Source: Thermomonas sp.
Lineage (GTDB): Bacteria > Pseudomonadota > Gammaproteobacteria > Xanthomonadales > Xanthomonadaceae
Direction of reading: 5' to 3'
Length of the DNA: 64,000 nucleotides
Assembly (NCBI RefSeq): GCF_023953935.1
Contig: NZ_JAMLIW010000009.1
Location: 60,611-124,610, forward strand
Shown here in pieces: positions 1 through 11,557 of the stretch. A program made the translations under genes and the position numbers. Every line of letters starts with the position of its first letter. Position 1 is the stretch's first letter. The notes below the pieces were generated by a model. It ran no database searches. It was not told the origin of the DNA and saw only the letters and a program-made list of their open reading frames with translations.

Positions 1-2398
<2,398 letters not shown>

Positions 2399-2400
2399 TC

Positions 2401-2652
2401 ATGACCCTGGAATGGCTTGGCTACCTGGCCGCCACCTGCACCACCCTGTCGTTCGTGCCGCAGGCGATCAAGACCATCCGCAGCCGCGACACCCACGGCA
2501 TCTCGCTGTGGATGTACCTGATCTTCACCTTCGGCATCGTGTGCTGGTTCGGCTACGGGATTTTCCTGAATTCGTGGCCGATGATCGTCTCCAACGCCAT
2601 CACGTTCCTGCTGGCGACGACGATCCTGGGGCTGAAGTTGAAGTATCGGTAA
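2401..2652 (+). CDS. SemiSWEET-type PQ-loop sugar transporter
   Basis: An 83-residue integral membrane protein with three predicted helices and the PQ motif (SFVPQAIKTIRS) near residues 17-28, the hallmark of bacterial SemiSWEETs. These form homodimers that move sugars across the inner membrane by alternating access. Length matches the family (about 85-95). The gene is divergent from leuS (95 nt gap), and its 3' end overlaps the convergent DUF998 gene by 53 nt. No clear Shine-Dalgarno precedes the ATG. The substrate cannot be told from sequence. Confidence 0.85.
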   Translation: MTLEWLGYLAATCTTLSFVPQAIKTIRSRDTHGISLWMYLIFTFGIVCWFGYGIFLNSWPMIVSNAITFLLATTILGLKLKYR

Positions 2653-3214
2653 GCGTCCGCGCCGCCAGCAACCACCAGCAGAACCAGAGCAGGAAGGCAA
2701 ACCGCTGCGGCAGGCCCACCCAGATGCCGGTCGGCACCAGCAGCGCCAGCAGCGGCACCAGCAGCCCGGCGCCGAGGCACAGGCCCGCAAACCCTTTCCC
2801 GCGTTTGGCGGATGCCGTCAACAGGAGCATTGCGGGAAGGAAAGAAATCCACCACAGCATCCACATCGAGATGTGCAGGCGTCCCGCCGGCCCGTCCAAC
2901 TCTTGCAGGTCCAGCCGGAACACGCCCTGCAGCGCGAATGCGAGCGCCGACAACTGGGCCAGGGTCATCCCCATGCGCGCCACCCAACCGGCCGGCGCCA
3001 GCACCCGGTACATGGTCTGCTGCGCCAGCAACAGGCAGATCCCGGGCAGGATGAAGGCGTCGAGATTGAACAGCTCGGCCCCGTGCACGCCGCGTGCGCC
3101 GTTCACGGCCAGCGGAAGCCGAAGCGAGTAGGCCGGCATGACCATGCTGGCGAACACCTCGGCCAGCGCGAACAGGGCGGCGGCGACCAGCGCCAGCTTG
3201 AATGGGGCTCGCAT
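2600..3214 (-). CDS. DUF998-like membrane protein
   Basis: A 204-residue protein with about six hydrophobic segments, beginning with a signal-anchor-like helix (residues 6-26). Overall pattern and length resemble the DUF998 family of uncharacterised inner-membrane proteins; no catalytic motif is seen. The C-terminal 18 codons overlap the 3' end of the SemiSWEET gene on the opposite strand, so both tails are constrained by shared bases. Upstream of the ATG there is no Shine-Dalgarno, but TAGGAT lies exactly 6 nt before the start codon, compatible with a leaderless transcript. Function unknown. Confidence 0.7.
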   Translation of the reverse strand: MRAPFKLALVAAALFALAEVFASMVMPAYSLRLPLAVNGARGVHGAELFNLDAFILPGICLLLAQQTMYRVLAPAGWVARMGMTLAQLSALAFALQGVFRLDLQELDGPAGRLHISMWMLWWISFLPAMLLLTASAKRGKGFAGLCLGAGLLVPLLALLVPTGIWVGLPQRFAFLLWFCWWLLAARTLTDTSTSAPGSSSPAGT

Positions 3215-3256
3215 GCCCCCATCCTACCCGCTACCACCTGCTTCCATGGACCTGCC

Positions 3257-4141
3257 ATGACCGACGCCTCCGCCTCCGCGCACGTGTTCGACGCCACCGC
3301 CGCCCGCTTCGAGGAGGAAGTGATCGGCCGCTCGCAGCTGGCTCCGGTGCTGGTGGACTTCTGGGCCACCTGGTGCGGGCCGTGCAAGACCCTCGGCCCG
3401 GTGCTGGAACAGCTGGCGGCGGACTACAACGGTGCCTTCACGCTCGCCAAGGTGGACGTCGACCAGGAGCGCGAACTGGCCGCCGCGGTGCAAATCCGCT
3501 CGGTGCCGACGGTCATGCTGGTCAAGGACGGGCAGGTCGTGGACGGCTTCTCCGGCGCGCTGCCGGAAGGCCAGCTGCGCGAATTCCTCAAGCATCACGG
3601 CATCGAGCCGGCGGCGGCGGTCGAAGAACCCGCGGCCGTCACCGAGGCCGTGGCTCCGCCCCCGGTCGACCCACACCAGGAAGCCGTGCGCCTGCGCAAG
3701 GCGGTCGAGGCCGAGCCGGACAACGCGGGGCTCAAGCTCGATCTGGCGCTGGCGCTGCTGCAAGTCGGCGCCACCGGCGAGGCCGAGAAGCTGCTCGACG
3801 CCCTGCCCGCCAACCTCGCCACCGACGATCGCAGCGTGAAGGCACGCGCGCGGCTGGGTTTTGCGGCCCTGCTGCACGACGCCCCGCCGGCCGAGGTGCT
3901 GGAAGCGGCGGTCGTCGCCAACCCGGACGACCTGCGCGCCCGCCATCTGCTGGGCGTGCGCCGCCTCGTGGCCGGTGATGCCGACGCCGGACTGGCCCAA
4001 TTCATGGAGATGCTGCGCCGCAACCGCACCTACCAGGACGGCCTGGCGCGCAAATCGCTGATCGACGCCTTCCGCATTCTGGAGGATGAAGAACTGGTCA
4101 GCCGCTACCGTCGGCAGATGTCGGCGCTGCTGTTGTCATGA
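3257..4141 (+). CDS. CnoX/YbbN-like chaperedoxin (thioredoxin plus TPR-like domain)
   Basis: A 294-residue cytoplasmic protein with an N-terminal thioredoxin fold (about 20-115) holding an intact WCGPC active site, a proline- and alanine-rich linker, and a C-terminal helical domain of degenerate TPR units (about 140-294). This is the architecture of CnoX/YbbN, a holdase that protects clients and hands them to chaperones. E. coli CnoX has lost the CxxC site, so the intact WCGPC here predicts thiol-disulfide activity in addition. The start chosen (ATG 3257, MTDASASAH) begins just before the fold. The kinase gene follows 83 nt downstream on the same strand. Confidence 0.85.
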   Translation: MTDASASAHVFDATAARFEEEVIGRSQLAPVLVDFWATWCGPCKTLGPVLEQLAADYNGAFTLAKVDVDQERELAAAVQIRSVPTVMLVKDGQVVDGFSGALPEGQLREFLKHHGIEPAAAVEEPAAVTEAVAPPPVDPHQEAVRLRKAVEAEPDNAGLKLDLALALLQVGATGEAEKLLDALPANLATDDRSVKARARLGFAALLHDAPPAEVLEAAVVANPDDLRARHLLGVRRLVAGDADAGLAQFMEMLRRNRTYQDGLARKSLIDAFRILEDEELVSRYRRQMSALLLS

Positions 4142-4224
4142 CGGCATGACCGCGACGGGCGTTCCCAGCACGCCGCATCCTGTCGTATCCTCCCAGGCAG
4201 TCCGCCGCAGGCAGTCCCCCCACC

Positions 4225-6228
4225 TTGGCCACGCAGCAGGGATTCCCGACCATCGCCGGCTACACCATCCTCCGGGTCATCGGCCAGGGCGGCATGTCGG
4301 TCGTTTACCTGGCCGAGCAGAACTCGCTCGGCCGCAAGGTCGCCTTGAAGGTGATGTTGGCCGAGGCCTTGACCGACGAGGTCAGCCGCGCCCGCTTCGA
4401 GAACGAGGCGCGCACGATCGCCCGGCTCGAACACCCCAACATCGTCGGCATCCACGAGGTCGGCCGCAGCTCCGACGGTCAACCGTTCTACTCGATGTCG
4501 TGGCTGTCGCGCGGGCATCTGGCCCAACGCCGGCTGGTGGGTGAACAGCACAAGGTCGCCTCGATCCTGCGTGCCCTGCTCGGGGCGCTGGACTACGCCC
4601 ATGTCCGCGGCGTCGTCCACCGCGACGTCAAGGCCGAGAACGTCCTGTTCGACGACGTCGACCGGCCGATGCTGGCGGACTTCGGCATCGCCCAGCAGCG
4701 CGGCAGCAACCCGCGCCTGACCAGCGAGCGGGTGGCCGTCGGCAGCACCGCCTACATGGCCCCGGAGCAAGCCCGCGGCAAGGACGTGGACCGCCGCGCC
4801 GACCTCTACAGCATGGGCGTGCTGACCTGGGAAATGCTGACCGGGCACCTGCCCTACAGCGCCGGCGATGCACTGTCGATGGCGGTCAAGCACGCCCAGG
4901 AGCCCATCCCGCGGTTGCCGCCGAGCCTCAAGCACTGGCAACCGCTGATCGACCGGTCGATGGCGAAAAAACCGGAAGACCGCTACGCCAGCGCCAATGA
5001 CATGCTGGCCGCGCTGGACGCCATCGAACAGCGCGCCGGCAAGGCCTTCGGCACGGTAGAAGTGCCCACGGGCTATATATCGGAGCCGGCAACGTCGGCA
5101 CCAGGCGGCCGCGGCGGGCGCAGGCTGGCGGTCGTGGCCGCAGTGATCGCGGTGGTCGCTGCCGGCGCCTGGTTCGGCTGGACCCGCTGGAACGGCGCTG
5201 CCACGCTGCCCGCGGCGGACGCCGTCGCTGCGACCAGCGGTGCCACCAGCGCCGCTCAGCCGGCCGCGCCGACCACGCCAGCCGCGGACCTCGCCGCAAC
5301 CGGGGCTTCCCCCGGCCAAGGCATCGGCGCCTATCTGGCCAACGCCGACCAGCAATTGCGTGAAGGCCAGCTGCTGACGCCGGCCAATGCCAACGCCTGG
5401 GCCAGCCTCGAAGCCGCCTGGAAAATCAATCCGACCAATCCGATCGTGCAGCACCTGACCGCACAGCTGTTCGACGCGCTGGCCTCTCTGGCCGAGAATG
5501 CCTTGCGCACGGGCGATCTGGCGGTCGCACGGACCGCCTTCGAACATGCCAAGACCCTGGACCAGCGCCGTGGCGGCACCGGCGATGCCATCACCATGCT
5601 GCAGGCGCGCCTGGACGGGGTGCTGGATGCGCGCATCACTTACCTGCTGGCCAAGCCCGATCCGCAGGCCGCCAACGCCCTGCTGGCAGGCAGCCACTGG
5701 CTGGGGCTCAGCCCCCTGCGCGTGACCGGACACAAGGCGCGGATCGCCGCCGCCGCGACCACCGCCGCCAACGCCGGGACGCCGCGCAACGGACGCAGCG
5801 GCGCCAGCGCCGCCACGGCGCCCGCGCCGGCCGCCGCGCCCAGGCCGGTGCATCTGGTCACCGTCAGCCGCGCCGACTATGCCCGCTTCGCCGCCGCCAG
5901 CGGCCGCGCGCCAGCCGATTGCGGCAGAAAGCTGTTCGGCCGGCGCCCGCGCTGGGACACCTCCGGCAGCGATGCACGCCCGGTGGTCTGCGTCTCGGCC
6001 GCCGACGCCCAGGCCTATGCCAGCTGGCGCAGCGCCCAGGAAGGCCAGCGCTACCGCCTGCCCAGCGCCGGTGAATTGCGCGACCAGCCGCGCAACCCGA
6101 TTTCCGGCTGGGTGACCCTGTGCGCCGATCCTGGCTGCAGTCGGCGCATGGTCAGCGGCAAGTCCCAGCCGATGGCAGCCGGGCGCGGCTATGACGACAT
6201 CGGCATCCGGCTGGTGCGCGCCAACTGA
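4225..6228 (+). CDS. Membrane Ser/Thr protein kinase with FGE/sulfatase-modifying-like C-terminal domain
   Basis: A 667-residue Hanks-type kinase. Kinase domain about 13-270: glycine loop IGQGGMSVVY, VALK lysine (residue 42), HRDVKAEN catalytic loop (Asp134), DFG (152-154) and APE (179-181) are all intact, so activity is expected. A single transmembrane helix spans about 301-319, placing residues after 320 in the periplasm. A Pro/Ala-rich region follows, then residues about 550-667 resemble the formylglycine-generating-enzyme (SUMF1) fold, ending GRGYDDIGIRLVRAN. The start is TTG at 4225, since kinase homology begins right after it. The external domain probably senses or binds something; no PASTA repeats are present. 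Ligand unknown. Confidence 0.88.
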   Translation: MATQQGFPTIAGYTILRVIGQGGMSVVYLAEQNSLGRKVALKVMLAEALTDEVSRARFENEARTIARLEHPNIVGIHEVGRSSDGQPFYSMSWLSRGHLAQRRLVGEQHKVASILRALLGALDYAHVRGVVHRDVKAENVLFDDVDRPMLADFGIAQQRGSNPRLTSERVAVGSTAYMAPEQARGKDVDRRADLYSMGVLTWEMLTGHLPYSAGDALSMAVKHAQEPIPRLPPSLKHWQPLIDRSMAKKPEDRYASANDMLAALDAIEQRAGKAFGTVEVPTGYISEPATSAPGGRGGRRLAVVAAVIAVVAAGAWFGWTRWNGAATLPAADAVAATSGATSAAQPAAPTTPAADLAATGASPGQGIGAYLANADQQLREGQLLTPANANAWASLEAAWKINPTNPIVQHLTAQLFDALASLAENALRTGDLAVARTAFEHAKTLDQRRGGTGDAITMLQARLDGVLDARITYLLAKPDPQAANALLAGSHWLGLSPLRVTGHKARIAAAATTAANAGTPRNGRSGASAATAPAPAAAPRPVHLVTVSRADYARFAAASGRAPADCGRKLFGRRPRWDTSGSDARPVVCVSAADAQAYASWRSAQEGQRYRLPSAGELRDQPRNPISGWVTLCADPGCSRRMVSGKSQPMAAGRGYDDIGIRLVRAN

Positions 6229-6259
6229 CCTTGGCCACGCCGACAGGCACAATAGCCCC

Positions 6260-6967
6260 ATGAGCCCCCCGCTTTCGACCGGACAGCGCCTGCAGCGCCT
6301 GTTCCTGACCGGCCTGCTCACCCTGCTGCCGTTGTGGCTGACCTGGGTGGTGGTCAAGTTCGTGTTCGTCGCCTTGGGCAGCCTCAGCCAGCCCTTGGTC
6401 GAACCGCTCCTGCTGGACCTGGCCCACGCCAGCCCGCGCGCGCTGGGCTGGCTGGCCGCGCCCTGGGTCAAGAGCGCGATCGCGCTGGCGGCGACCGTCG
6501 CCACCATCCTGCTGGTCGGCTGGCTGACCCGGCGCGTAATCGGCCAGCGGCTGCTGCGCTGGTTCGAAGCAATGATCGCCCACGTCCCGCTGGCCAGCAC
6601 CATCTACGGCAGCGCGCGCAAGCTGCTGGACATCCTGCAAACCAAACCCGACGGCACCCAGCGCGTGGTCCTGATCGACTTCCCGCACACCGAGATGAAA
6701 ACCCTGGGCTTCGTCACCCGGGTGATGCGCGAACAGGGCACCGGCCGCGAGCTGGCCGCCGTCTATGTGCCGACCACGCCCAACCCGACGTCGGGCTATC
6801 TGGAAATCGTTCCGGTGGAAAAGATCACCCCGACCGACTGGAACGTGGATCAGGCAATGGGCTTCATCATCAGCGGCGGCGCGGTGGCGCCGGATTCGAT
6901 TCCGTTTTCGCCACCGGCGCGCAAGCCGGGAGGTGAACCGCAGCCACCCGCCGGCTCGCCCGACTGA
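6260..6967 (+). CDS. DUF502 family membrane protein
   Basis: A 235-residue inner-membrane protein of the DUF502 family. Two transmembrane segments (about 13-40 and 65-85) are followed by a conserved soluble part with [18 protein letters not shown] and [11 protein letters not shown], typical of the family. Function is unknown, although homologues are widespread in proteobacteria and plants. The gene starts 31 nt after the kinase stop. No Shine-Dalgarno is seen, but CACAAT ends 6 nt before the ATG, with CTGACC 17 nt further upstream. Confidence 0.9.
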   Translation: MSPPLSTGQRLQRLFLTGLLTLLPLWLTWVVVKFVFVALGSLSQPLVEPLLLDLAHASPRALGWLAAPWVKSAIALAATVATILLVGWLTRRVIGQRLLRWFEAMIAHVPLASTIYGSARKLLDILQTKPDGTQRVVLIDFPHTEMKTLGFVTRVMREQGTGRELAAVYVPTTPNPTSGYLEIVPVEKITPTDWNVDQAMGFIISGGAVAPDSIPFSPPARKPGGEPQPPAGSPD

Positions 6968-7030
6968 CCACGGTCAAGGCACGCCCCCTTCGTTTCCGCA
7001 ATCCTGCACCGCCCAACCAGAGGACACTCC

Positions 7031-7267
7031 ATGTTGTTTGACGTCATCGGCCTGGTCGACGAAGCCAGCGCACGTTCCATCGCCTTCGCCGTCCACGCGC
7101 TGGATCCGAACGCCAGGATCACCGCCAACATCGACCGCGGCCGCCTGCTGGTGGAAGGCAGCGCCGGGGAGTCGGAGATCAGCGACGCGCTGCGCGCCGC
7201 CGGTTTCCACGCCAGCCTTGCGCCCGAGCACCCGGAAGGCACGACCTGCTGCGGCAGCTGCAGCTGA
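7031..7267 (+). CDS. Small protein with ferredoxin-like pattern and Cys-rich tail (CCGSCS)
   Basis: A 78-residue protein whose alternating hydrophobic pattern ([20 protein letters not shown], then RLLVEG, then [10 protein letters not shown]) looks like a beta-alpha-beta heavy-metal-associated fold. It lacks the N-terminal CxxC of copper chaperones. Instead the C-terminus ends TTCCGSCS, three cysteines within the last six residues, which could bind a metal or act as a redox tail. A GAGGA ribosome-binding site precedes the ATG. It sits alone between DUF502 and dxs. I do not recognise a characterised homologue, so a metal role is inference. Confidence 0.7.
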   Translation: MLFDVIGLVDEASARSIAFAVHALDPNARITANIDRGRLLVEGSAGESEISDALRAAGFHASLAPEHPEGTTCCGSCS

Positions 7268-7323
7268 TCGCCCGGCGCGGCGGCGCCCAACGCGCGTTTG
7301 GAGCAAACACTCGGCGCTCCGCA

Positions 7324-7352
7324 TTGCCCACCGCCCGCGCAGGCGCGACAAT
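7324..7352 (+). promoter_or_regulatory. Probable dxs promoter, spaced for a leaderless mRNA
   Basis: TTGCCC (7324-7329) and GACAAT (7347-7352) are separated by 17 nt, matching sigma-70 spacing. The -10 element ends 6 nt before the dxs ATG (7359), so the transcription start would fall on or beside the start codon. No Shine-Dalgarno is present. Confidence 0.55.
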
Positions 7353-7358
7353 GCCCGG

Positions 7359-9275
7359 ATGATCGACACGACCCGCTACCCGCTGCTGTCGCACATCGAC
7401 AGCCCGGCCGACCTGCGCCTGCTGCCCGAATCCGAATTGACGGCGGTCTGCGATGAACTGCGCGCTTTCCTGATCGAATCGGTCGGCAAGTCCGGTGGCC
7501 ACTTTGCGGCCGGGCTCGGCGTGGTCGAGCTGACCACGGTGCTGCACTACCTGTACGCCACGCCCGAGGACCGCCTGGTCTGGGACGTCGGCCACCAGGC
7601 CTACCCGCACAAGATCCTCACCGGCCGCCGCGACCGCATCCACACGGTCAAGCAGAAGGACGGGGTGGCGCCGTTCCCCTCGCGCGAGGAAAGCCCGTTC
7701 GACACCTTCGGCGTCGGCCACTCCTCGACCTCGATCTCGGCCGCGCTGGGCATGGCGATTGCGGCGGCGCGCGCCGGGGACGAACGCCGCATCGTTGCCA
7801 TCATCGGCGACGGCGCGATGACCGCCGGCATGGCCTGGGAAGCGCTCGGCCACGCCGGCGGGATGGACACCGACCCGAACCTGCTGGTCATCCTCAACGA
7901 CAACCGGATGTCGATCAGCGAGGCGGTCGGCGGTCTGACCAAGATGCTGGGCCGGATGACCGGCAACAAGACCCTCAACGCCCTGCGCGAAGGCGGCAAG
8001 AAGCTGCTGGGCGACAAGCGCAAGAGCCCGCCGGCGCGTTTCGTCAAACGCTGGGAAGAACACTGGAAGGGCATGTTCGTGCCATCCACCCTGTTCGAGC
8101 AGATGGGCTTCCACTACACCGGCCCGATCGACGGCCACGACGTCGGCGCGTTGCTGGAAGTCCTGAAAACGCTCAAGGGCCTGAAGGGCCCGCAGCTGCT
8201 GCACGTCATCACCACCAAGGGCAAGGGCTACGAGCCGGCCGAGGGCGACCAGATCGGCTACCACGCGGTGACGCCGTTCGATCCGTCGGTCGGGCTGATC
8301 GGCAAGGCCGGGGCGAAGAAACCCACCTACACCGACGTTTTCAGCGACTGGCTGTGCGACATGGCTGCCGTCGAACCGACGCTGATGGGCATTACCCCGG
8401 CGATGCGTGAAGGCTCCGGGTTGGTGCGTTTCAGCCAGGCATACCCGGAGCGCTATTTCGACGTCGCCATCGCCGAGCAGCACGCCGTCACCCTTGCCGC
8501 GGGCATGGCCTGCGAGGGCGCAAAACCCGTGGTGGCGATCTACTCCACCTTCCTGCAGCGCGCCTACGACCAGCTGATCCACGACGTCGCGATCCAGAAC
8601 CTCGACGTGCTGTTTGCGATCGACCGCGGCGGCGTGGTCGGCCCGGACGGCGCCACCCACGCCGGCAGCTTCGATCTCACCTACCTGCGCTGCCTGCCGA
8701 ACCTGGTGGTGATGGCTCCGGCCGACGAAAACGAATGCCGGAAAATGCTCAGCACCGGCTTCCGCCACTACGGGCCGGCGGCGGTGCGCTATCCGCGCGA
8801 TGTCGGTCCGGGCGTGGCGGTGCAGCCCACGCTCGACACCTTGCCGATCGGCAAGGCCGAGCTGCGCCAGCGCGGCAGCCGGCTGGCGCTGCTGGCCTTC
8901 GGCGCGCTGGTGCCGGCGGCGGAAGCGGTGGGCCGCGAGTTTGGATTGACCGTGGTCAACATGCGCTTCATCAAGCCGCTGGATCGCACGCTGATCCTCG
9001 AACTGGCGCGCAGCCACGACGGTTTCGTGACCCTTGAAGACAATGCCATCGCTGGCGGCGCCGGCAGCGCGGTGGCCGAACTGCTGGCGGCCGAAGGCAT
9101 CACCCTGCCGATCCAGCACCTCGGCCTGCCCGACGCCTTCCTGCCGCACGCATCCCGCGCGCAACTGCTGGCGCAGGCCGGGCTCGACCTCGACGGCGTG
9201 CGGGCGGCGATTCTGCGCCGCTGGCCGCAGGCCGCAGGCAACCCGGCAACGGCCGCCGCACGCGCCGCCGGCTGA
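7359..9275 (+). CDS. dxs: 1-deoxy-D-xylulose-5-phosphate synthase
   Basis: First enzyme of the MEP isoprenoid pathway: it condenses pyruvate and glyceraldehyde 3-phosphate using thiamine diphosphate, releasing CO2. The 638-residue length is normal. Visible motifs are the [12 protein letters not shown] substrate region, the TPP-binding GDGAMTAG...LNDN pair, the [10 protein letters not shown] segment and the catalytic glutamate in [10 protein letters not shown], followed by the transketolase C-terminal domain. It converges with the TraB/GumN gene, leaving only 3 nt between stops. Being TPP-dependent, it is a metabolic consumer of the thiamine taken up by the operon at 28.2-31.2 kb. Confidence 0.97.
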   Translation: MIDTTRYPLLSHIDSPADLRLLPESELTAVCDELRAFLIESVGKSGGHFAAGLGVVELTTVLHYLYATPEDRLVWDVGHQAYPHKILTGRRDRIHTVKQKDGVAPFPSREESPFDTFGVGHSSTSISAALGMAIAAARAGDERRIVAIIGDGAMTAGMAWEALGHAGGMDTDPNLLVILNDNRMSISEAVGGLTKMLGRMTGNKTLNALREGGKKLLGDKRKSPPARFVKRWEEHWKGMFVPSTLFEQMGFHYTGPIDGHDVGALLEVLKTLKGLKGPQLLHVITTKGKGYEPAEGDQIGYHAVTPFDPSVGLIGKAGAKKPTYTDVFSDWLCDMAAVEPTLMGITPAMREGSGLVRFSQAYPERYFDVAIAEQHAVTLAAGMACEGAKPVVAIYSTFLQRAYDQLIHDVAIQNLDVLFAIDRGGVVGPDGATHAGSFDLTYLRCLPNLVVMAPADENECRKMLSTGFRHYGPAAVRYPRDVGPGVAVQPTLDTLPIGKAELRQRGSRLALLAFGALVPAAEAVGREFGLTVVNMRFIKPLDRTLILELARSHDGFVTLEDNAIAGGAGSAVAELLAAEGITLPIQHLGLPDAFLPHASRAQLLAQAGLDLDGVRAAILRRWPQAAGNPATAAARAAG

Positions 9276-9278
9276 GGC

Positions 9279-10346
9279 TCAGTTCGCGCCGGCGTTCGCT
9301 TCTTCGTCGGCGTCGGGCGCAATGATGGTGTAGCCCTTGGCCTGCAGCCGCGCCAGATAACCGTTCGCCCCCAGCAGACGACCCAGCGGCACCGGCGCGA
9401 AACTGACCGCATTGCGCCCCAGTGCGGTTTCCGCTGCTGCCAGCCATTTCGCGTCGATCCTGGACTGCACTTCACCAAAGCCCAGCCGCTTGCCGATGCC
9501 GGCCTCGCTGATCGCCGCACTGCACGCCTCCCAGCGGTAGGCCGGCGGCAGCGCGCGCAGTGCTGCCATGTCGCCGGTCGCCCAGGCGTTGGCGCGCGCT
9601 CGCATCGCGCCCAGATCGGTTTCGATATGGGCGAGGGTGTCGTTGAAACAAGCCAGGTCATCCAGGGTGGTCTTCGACCACTCCACCAGCAGCGGCTTGG
9701 GATCGGTGATGACGATCGGCTCGCTGACCACGGTCACCACCGGATGGTGGGCCTTGATGCCGGTTTCCACCACCGGCCAGACCAGGTCGCGGGTGGACAG
9801 CCCGGCTTTCTTCATGGCTTCGGTGTACAGCTCTTGCGCGGCGAACAGCGGGCGCCAGCGCTCGACGCCGGAATCGGAGCCGATGTAACGCGCCTTGAGC
9901 GTCAGCCAGCGGGCGTAGGACTCCGGCGTCACCAGATCCCTGAGTTGTTTGCCATCCGGGCTCTTGCGCGCGCCCAGCAACCTGGGCAGCAGGAGCATGC
10001 CCCGGAAAAAACCGACCTTGACGTCAAGCGCAACGCCGCGCAGGCGGATCACTTCCTGCGCCTGTGCCAGCACCGACTGCAGCTGCCGCGCCTGCCACTG
10101 CATCCGGTTGGGCAAGGGCGTGAGCGTACCCAGCAGATAGAGGTCGTGCCCGTCCTTGCGCACGATCCACATGCCAGGGCCGGGCTGCTCGCCCACGACC
10201 ACGACCGTCTCTTCCACCCGCACGCCATCGACGTCCGTGGGCACCGCAACCGGCCTGGTCTCCTGCGCCGGCAGCGCCAGCGGCAGGGCCAAGGACAAGG
10301 CCAGCGCCACCCCACGCCACACGCTCACACGCAAGCCTCTCATCAT
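9279..10346 (-). CDS. Secreted TraB/GumN family protein
   Basis: A 355-residue protein with an N-terminal signal peptide (MMRGLRVSVWRG followed by a Leu/Ala-rich core ending LPAQ) and a TraB/GumN domain. The family's conserved entry motif, normally like LLGTiH, appears as LYLLGTLTPLP: the usual histidine is replaced, so the metal-binding EreA/Tiki-type site may be altered. Start chosen at 10346 because GGGAG precedes it at suitable spacing and it immediately begins the signal peptide; an open frame continues upstream without family similarity. Periplasmic, function unproven. Confidence 0.75.
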   Translation of the reverse strand: MMRGLRVSVWRGVALALSLALPLALPAQETRPVAVPTDVDGVRVEETVVVVGEQPGPGMWIVRKDGHDLYLLGTLTPLPNRMQWQARQLQSVLAQAQEVIRLRGVALDVKVGFFRGMLLLPRLLGARKSPDGKQLRDLVTPESYARWLTLKARYIGSDSGVERWRPLFAAQELYTEAMKKAGLSTRDLVWPVVETGIKAHHPVVTVVSEPIVITDPKPLLVEWSKTTLDDLACFNDTLAHIETDLGAMRARANAWATGDMAALRALPPAYRWEACSAAISEAGIGKRLGFGEVQSRIDAKWLAAAETALGRNAVSFAPVPLGRLLGANGYLARLQAKGYTIIAPDADEEANAGAN

Positions 10347-10482
10347 GTCGGTACGCTGCTCCCGGGATCGCGTCTCCCGAACGGTTGGGGCGTCCATTGT
10401 CAGCGATGCCAGCGCCGTGATCCGGTCTTGACGCTGAACGCCGCACAATGCCGCGTCATCACGATATGCAAAGGTGAACCGC

Positions 10483-10875
10483 ATGGCCGTTCGCGTTGTT
10501 CGACTGGGCACGCCGCGCGCGGCCGGCGAAAAACTGCGCGTGGGCACGGTGCGCCGTCCACCGCGCGGAGTGCCGAAAAGCGAGTTTTCCAAGCGCGATT
10601 TCTACGACACCTGGCTCCCCACGGTGGCTCCGACCCAGGCCACGATGGACATCGCCCACGCCGCGCAAACACCCGGGGACTGGGAGAATTTTTTCCGGCA
10701 CTACCGCCGCGAAATGAAGCAGCCGGACGCCGAGCACGCCATCGCGCTGCTGGCCGCCATGTCGCACGTGATGGACTTCAGCATCGGCTGCTATTGCGAG
10801 GTCGAGGAGCACTGCCACCGCCACGCGTTGCGCAAGCTGCTGCAAGCGGCCGGGGCGGAGGTCGCCGACCGCTGA
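10483..10875 (+). CDS. DUF488 family protein
   Basis: A 130-residue cytoplasmic protein with the DUF488 signature: RDFYDTWLPTVAP near the N-terminus and IGCYCEVEEHCHRHALRKLL near the C-terminus, with a Cys/His-rich cluster. Biochemical role is unknown. ATG 10483 was chosen over the in-frame GTG nine bases upstream because AAGGTG sits at Shine-Dalgarno distance from the ATG. Divergent from the TraB/GumN gene and convergent with the glycosylase gene (12 nt gap). Confidence 0.82.
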   Translation: MAVRVVRLGTPRAAGEKLRVGTVRRPPRGVPKSEFSKRDFYDTWLPTVAPTQATMDIAHAAQTPGDWENFFRHYRREMKQPDAEHAIALLAAMSHVMDFSIGCYCEVEEHCHRHALRKLLQAAGAEVADR

Positions 10876-10887
10876 GCCTCACTGGGT

Positions 10888-11541
10888 TCAGCCGCCTTTT
10901 GCAGCCGCAGCCGCATCCACGATCCGCCACAGATAGAAGCCGGCGTAGCTGCGGTACGGCCCCCAGCGCTGGCCGCGTTCGGCCAGCTCCCGCGGCGTCG
11001 GCATGGCGTCGCGGCGGTCAAGCAGCTGCGCGCCCTTGCGCACGCCCAGATCGTCCACCGGCAGCACGTCCGGACGGCCCAGCCGGAACATCAGCATCAT
11101 CTCGACCGTCCAGCGCCCGATTCCGCGCGTGGGCACCAGCGCGGCGATGATCGCGGCGTCCTCCATCGTCGCCATCTGGCGCAGGCTCGGGATCTCGCCG
11201 GCCGCCTCGCGCCGGGCCAGATCGCGCAGCGCCAGCACCTTGTTGGCCGACACGCCGCAGGCGCGCAGCTGCGCATCGTCCAGCCGCGCCAGGGTGTCAC
11301 AGTGCAGCCGCCCGCCGGTGGCGGCATCGACCCGCGCCTCGATGCTGCGCGCCGCCTTGCCGCTGAGCTGCTGATGCAGGATCGAACGCGCCAGCGCATC
11401 GACCGGATCGAACGCGCCGCGCCAGTCCGGGTCGGGCGGGATCGGCCCGATCCGCCGCATCCAGACGCCCAGCTTGCGGTCACGCCGCGCCAAATGCTCG
11501 AAGGCGGCCTCGGTATCGAATCCCCGCGTGAATCTTGCCAT
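10888..11541 (-). CDS. DNA-3-methyladenine glycosylase (HhH-GPD superfamily)
   Basis: A 217-residue base-excision repair enzyme that removes alkylated purines. The helix-hairpin-helix is at about 138-165 (VPTRGIGRWTVEMMLMF), followed by the loop with the catalytic aspartate (VLPVDDLGVRKG). ILHQQLSGKAA is the conserved helix before it. There is no N-terminal beta domain of E. coli AlkA, so this is the compact AlkA/MAG form of other gammaproteobacteria. It is followed on the same strand by nothing; the DUF423 gene lies 16 nt upstream and may be co-transcribed. Confidence 0.88.
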   Translation of the reverse strand: MARFTRGFDTEAAFEHLARRDRKLGVWMRRIGPIPPDPDWRGAFDPVDALARSILHQQLSGKAARSIEARVDAATGGRLHCDTLARLDDAQLRACGVSANKVLALRDLARREAAGEIPSLRQMATMEDAAIIAALVPTRGIGRWTVEMMLMFRLGRPDVLPVDDLGVRKGAQLLDRRDAMPTPRELAERGQRWGPYRSYAGFYLWRIVDAAAAAKGG

Positions 11542-11557
11542 GTCGGCGTCTCGTCGC

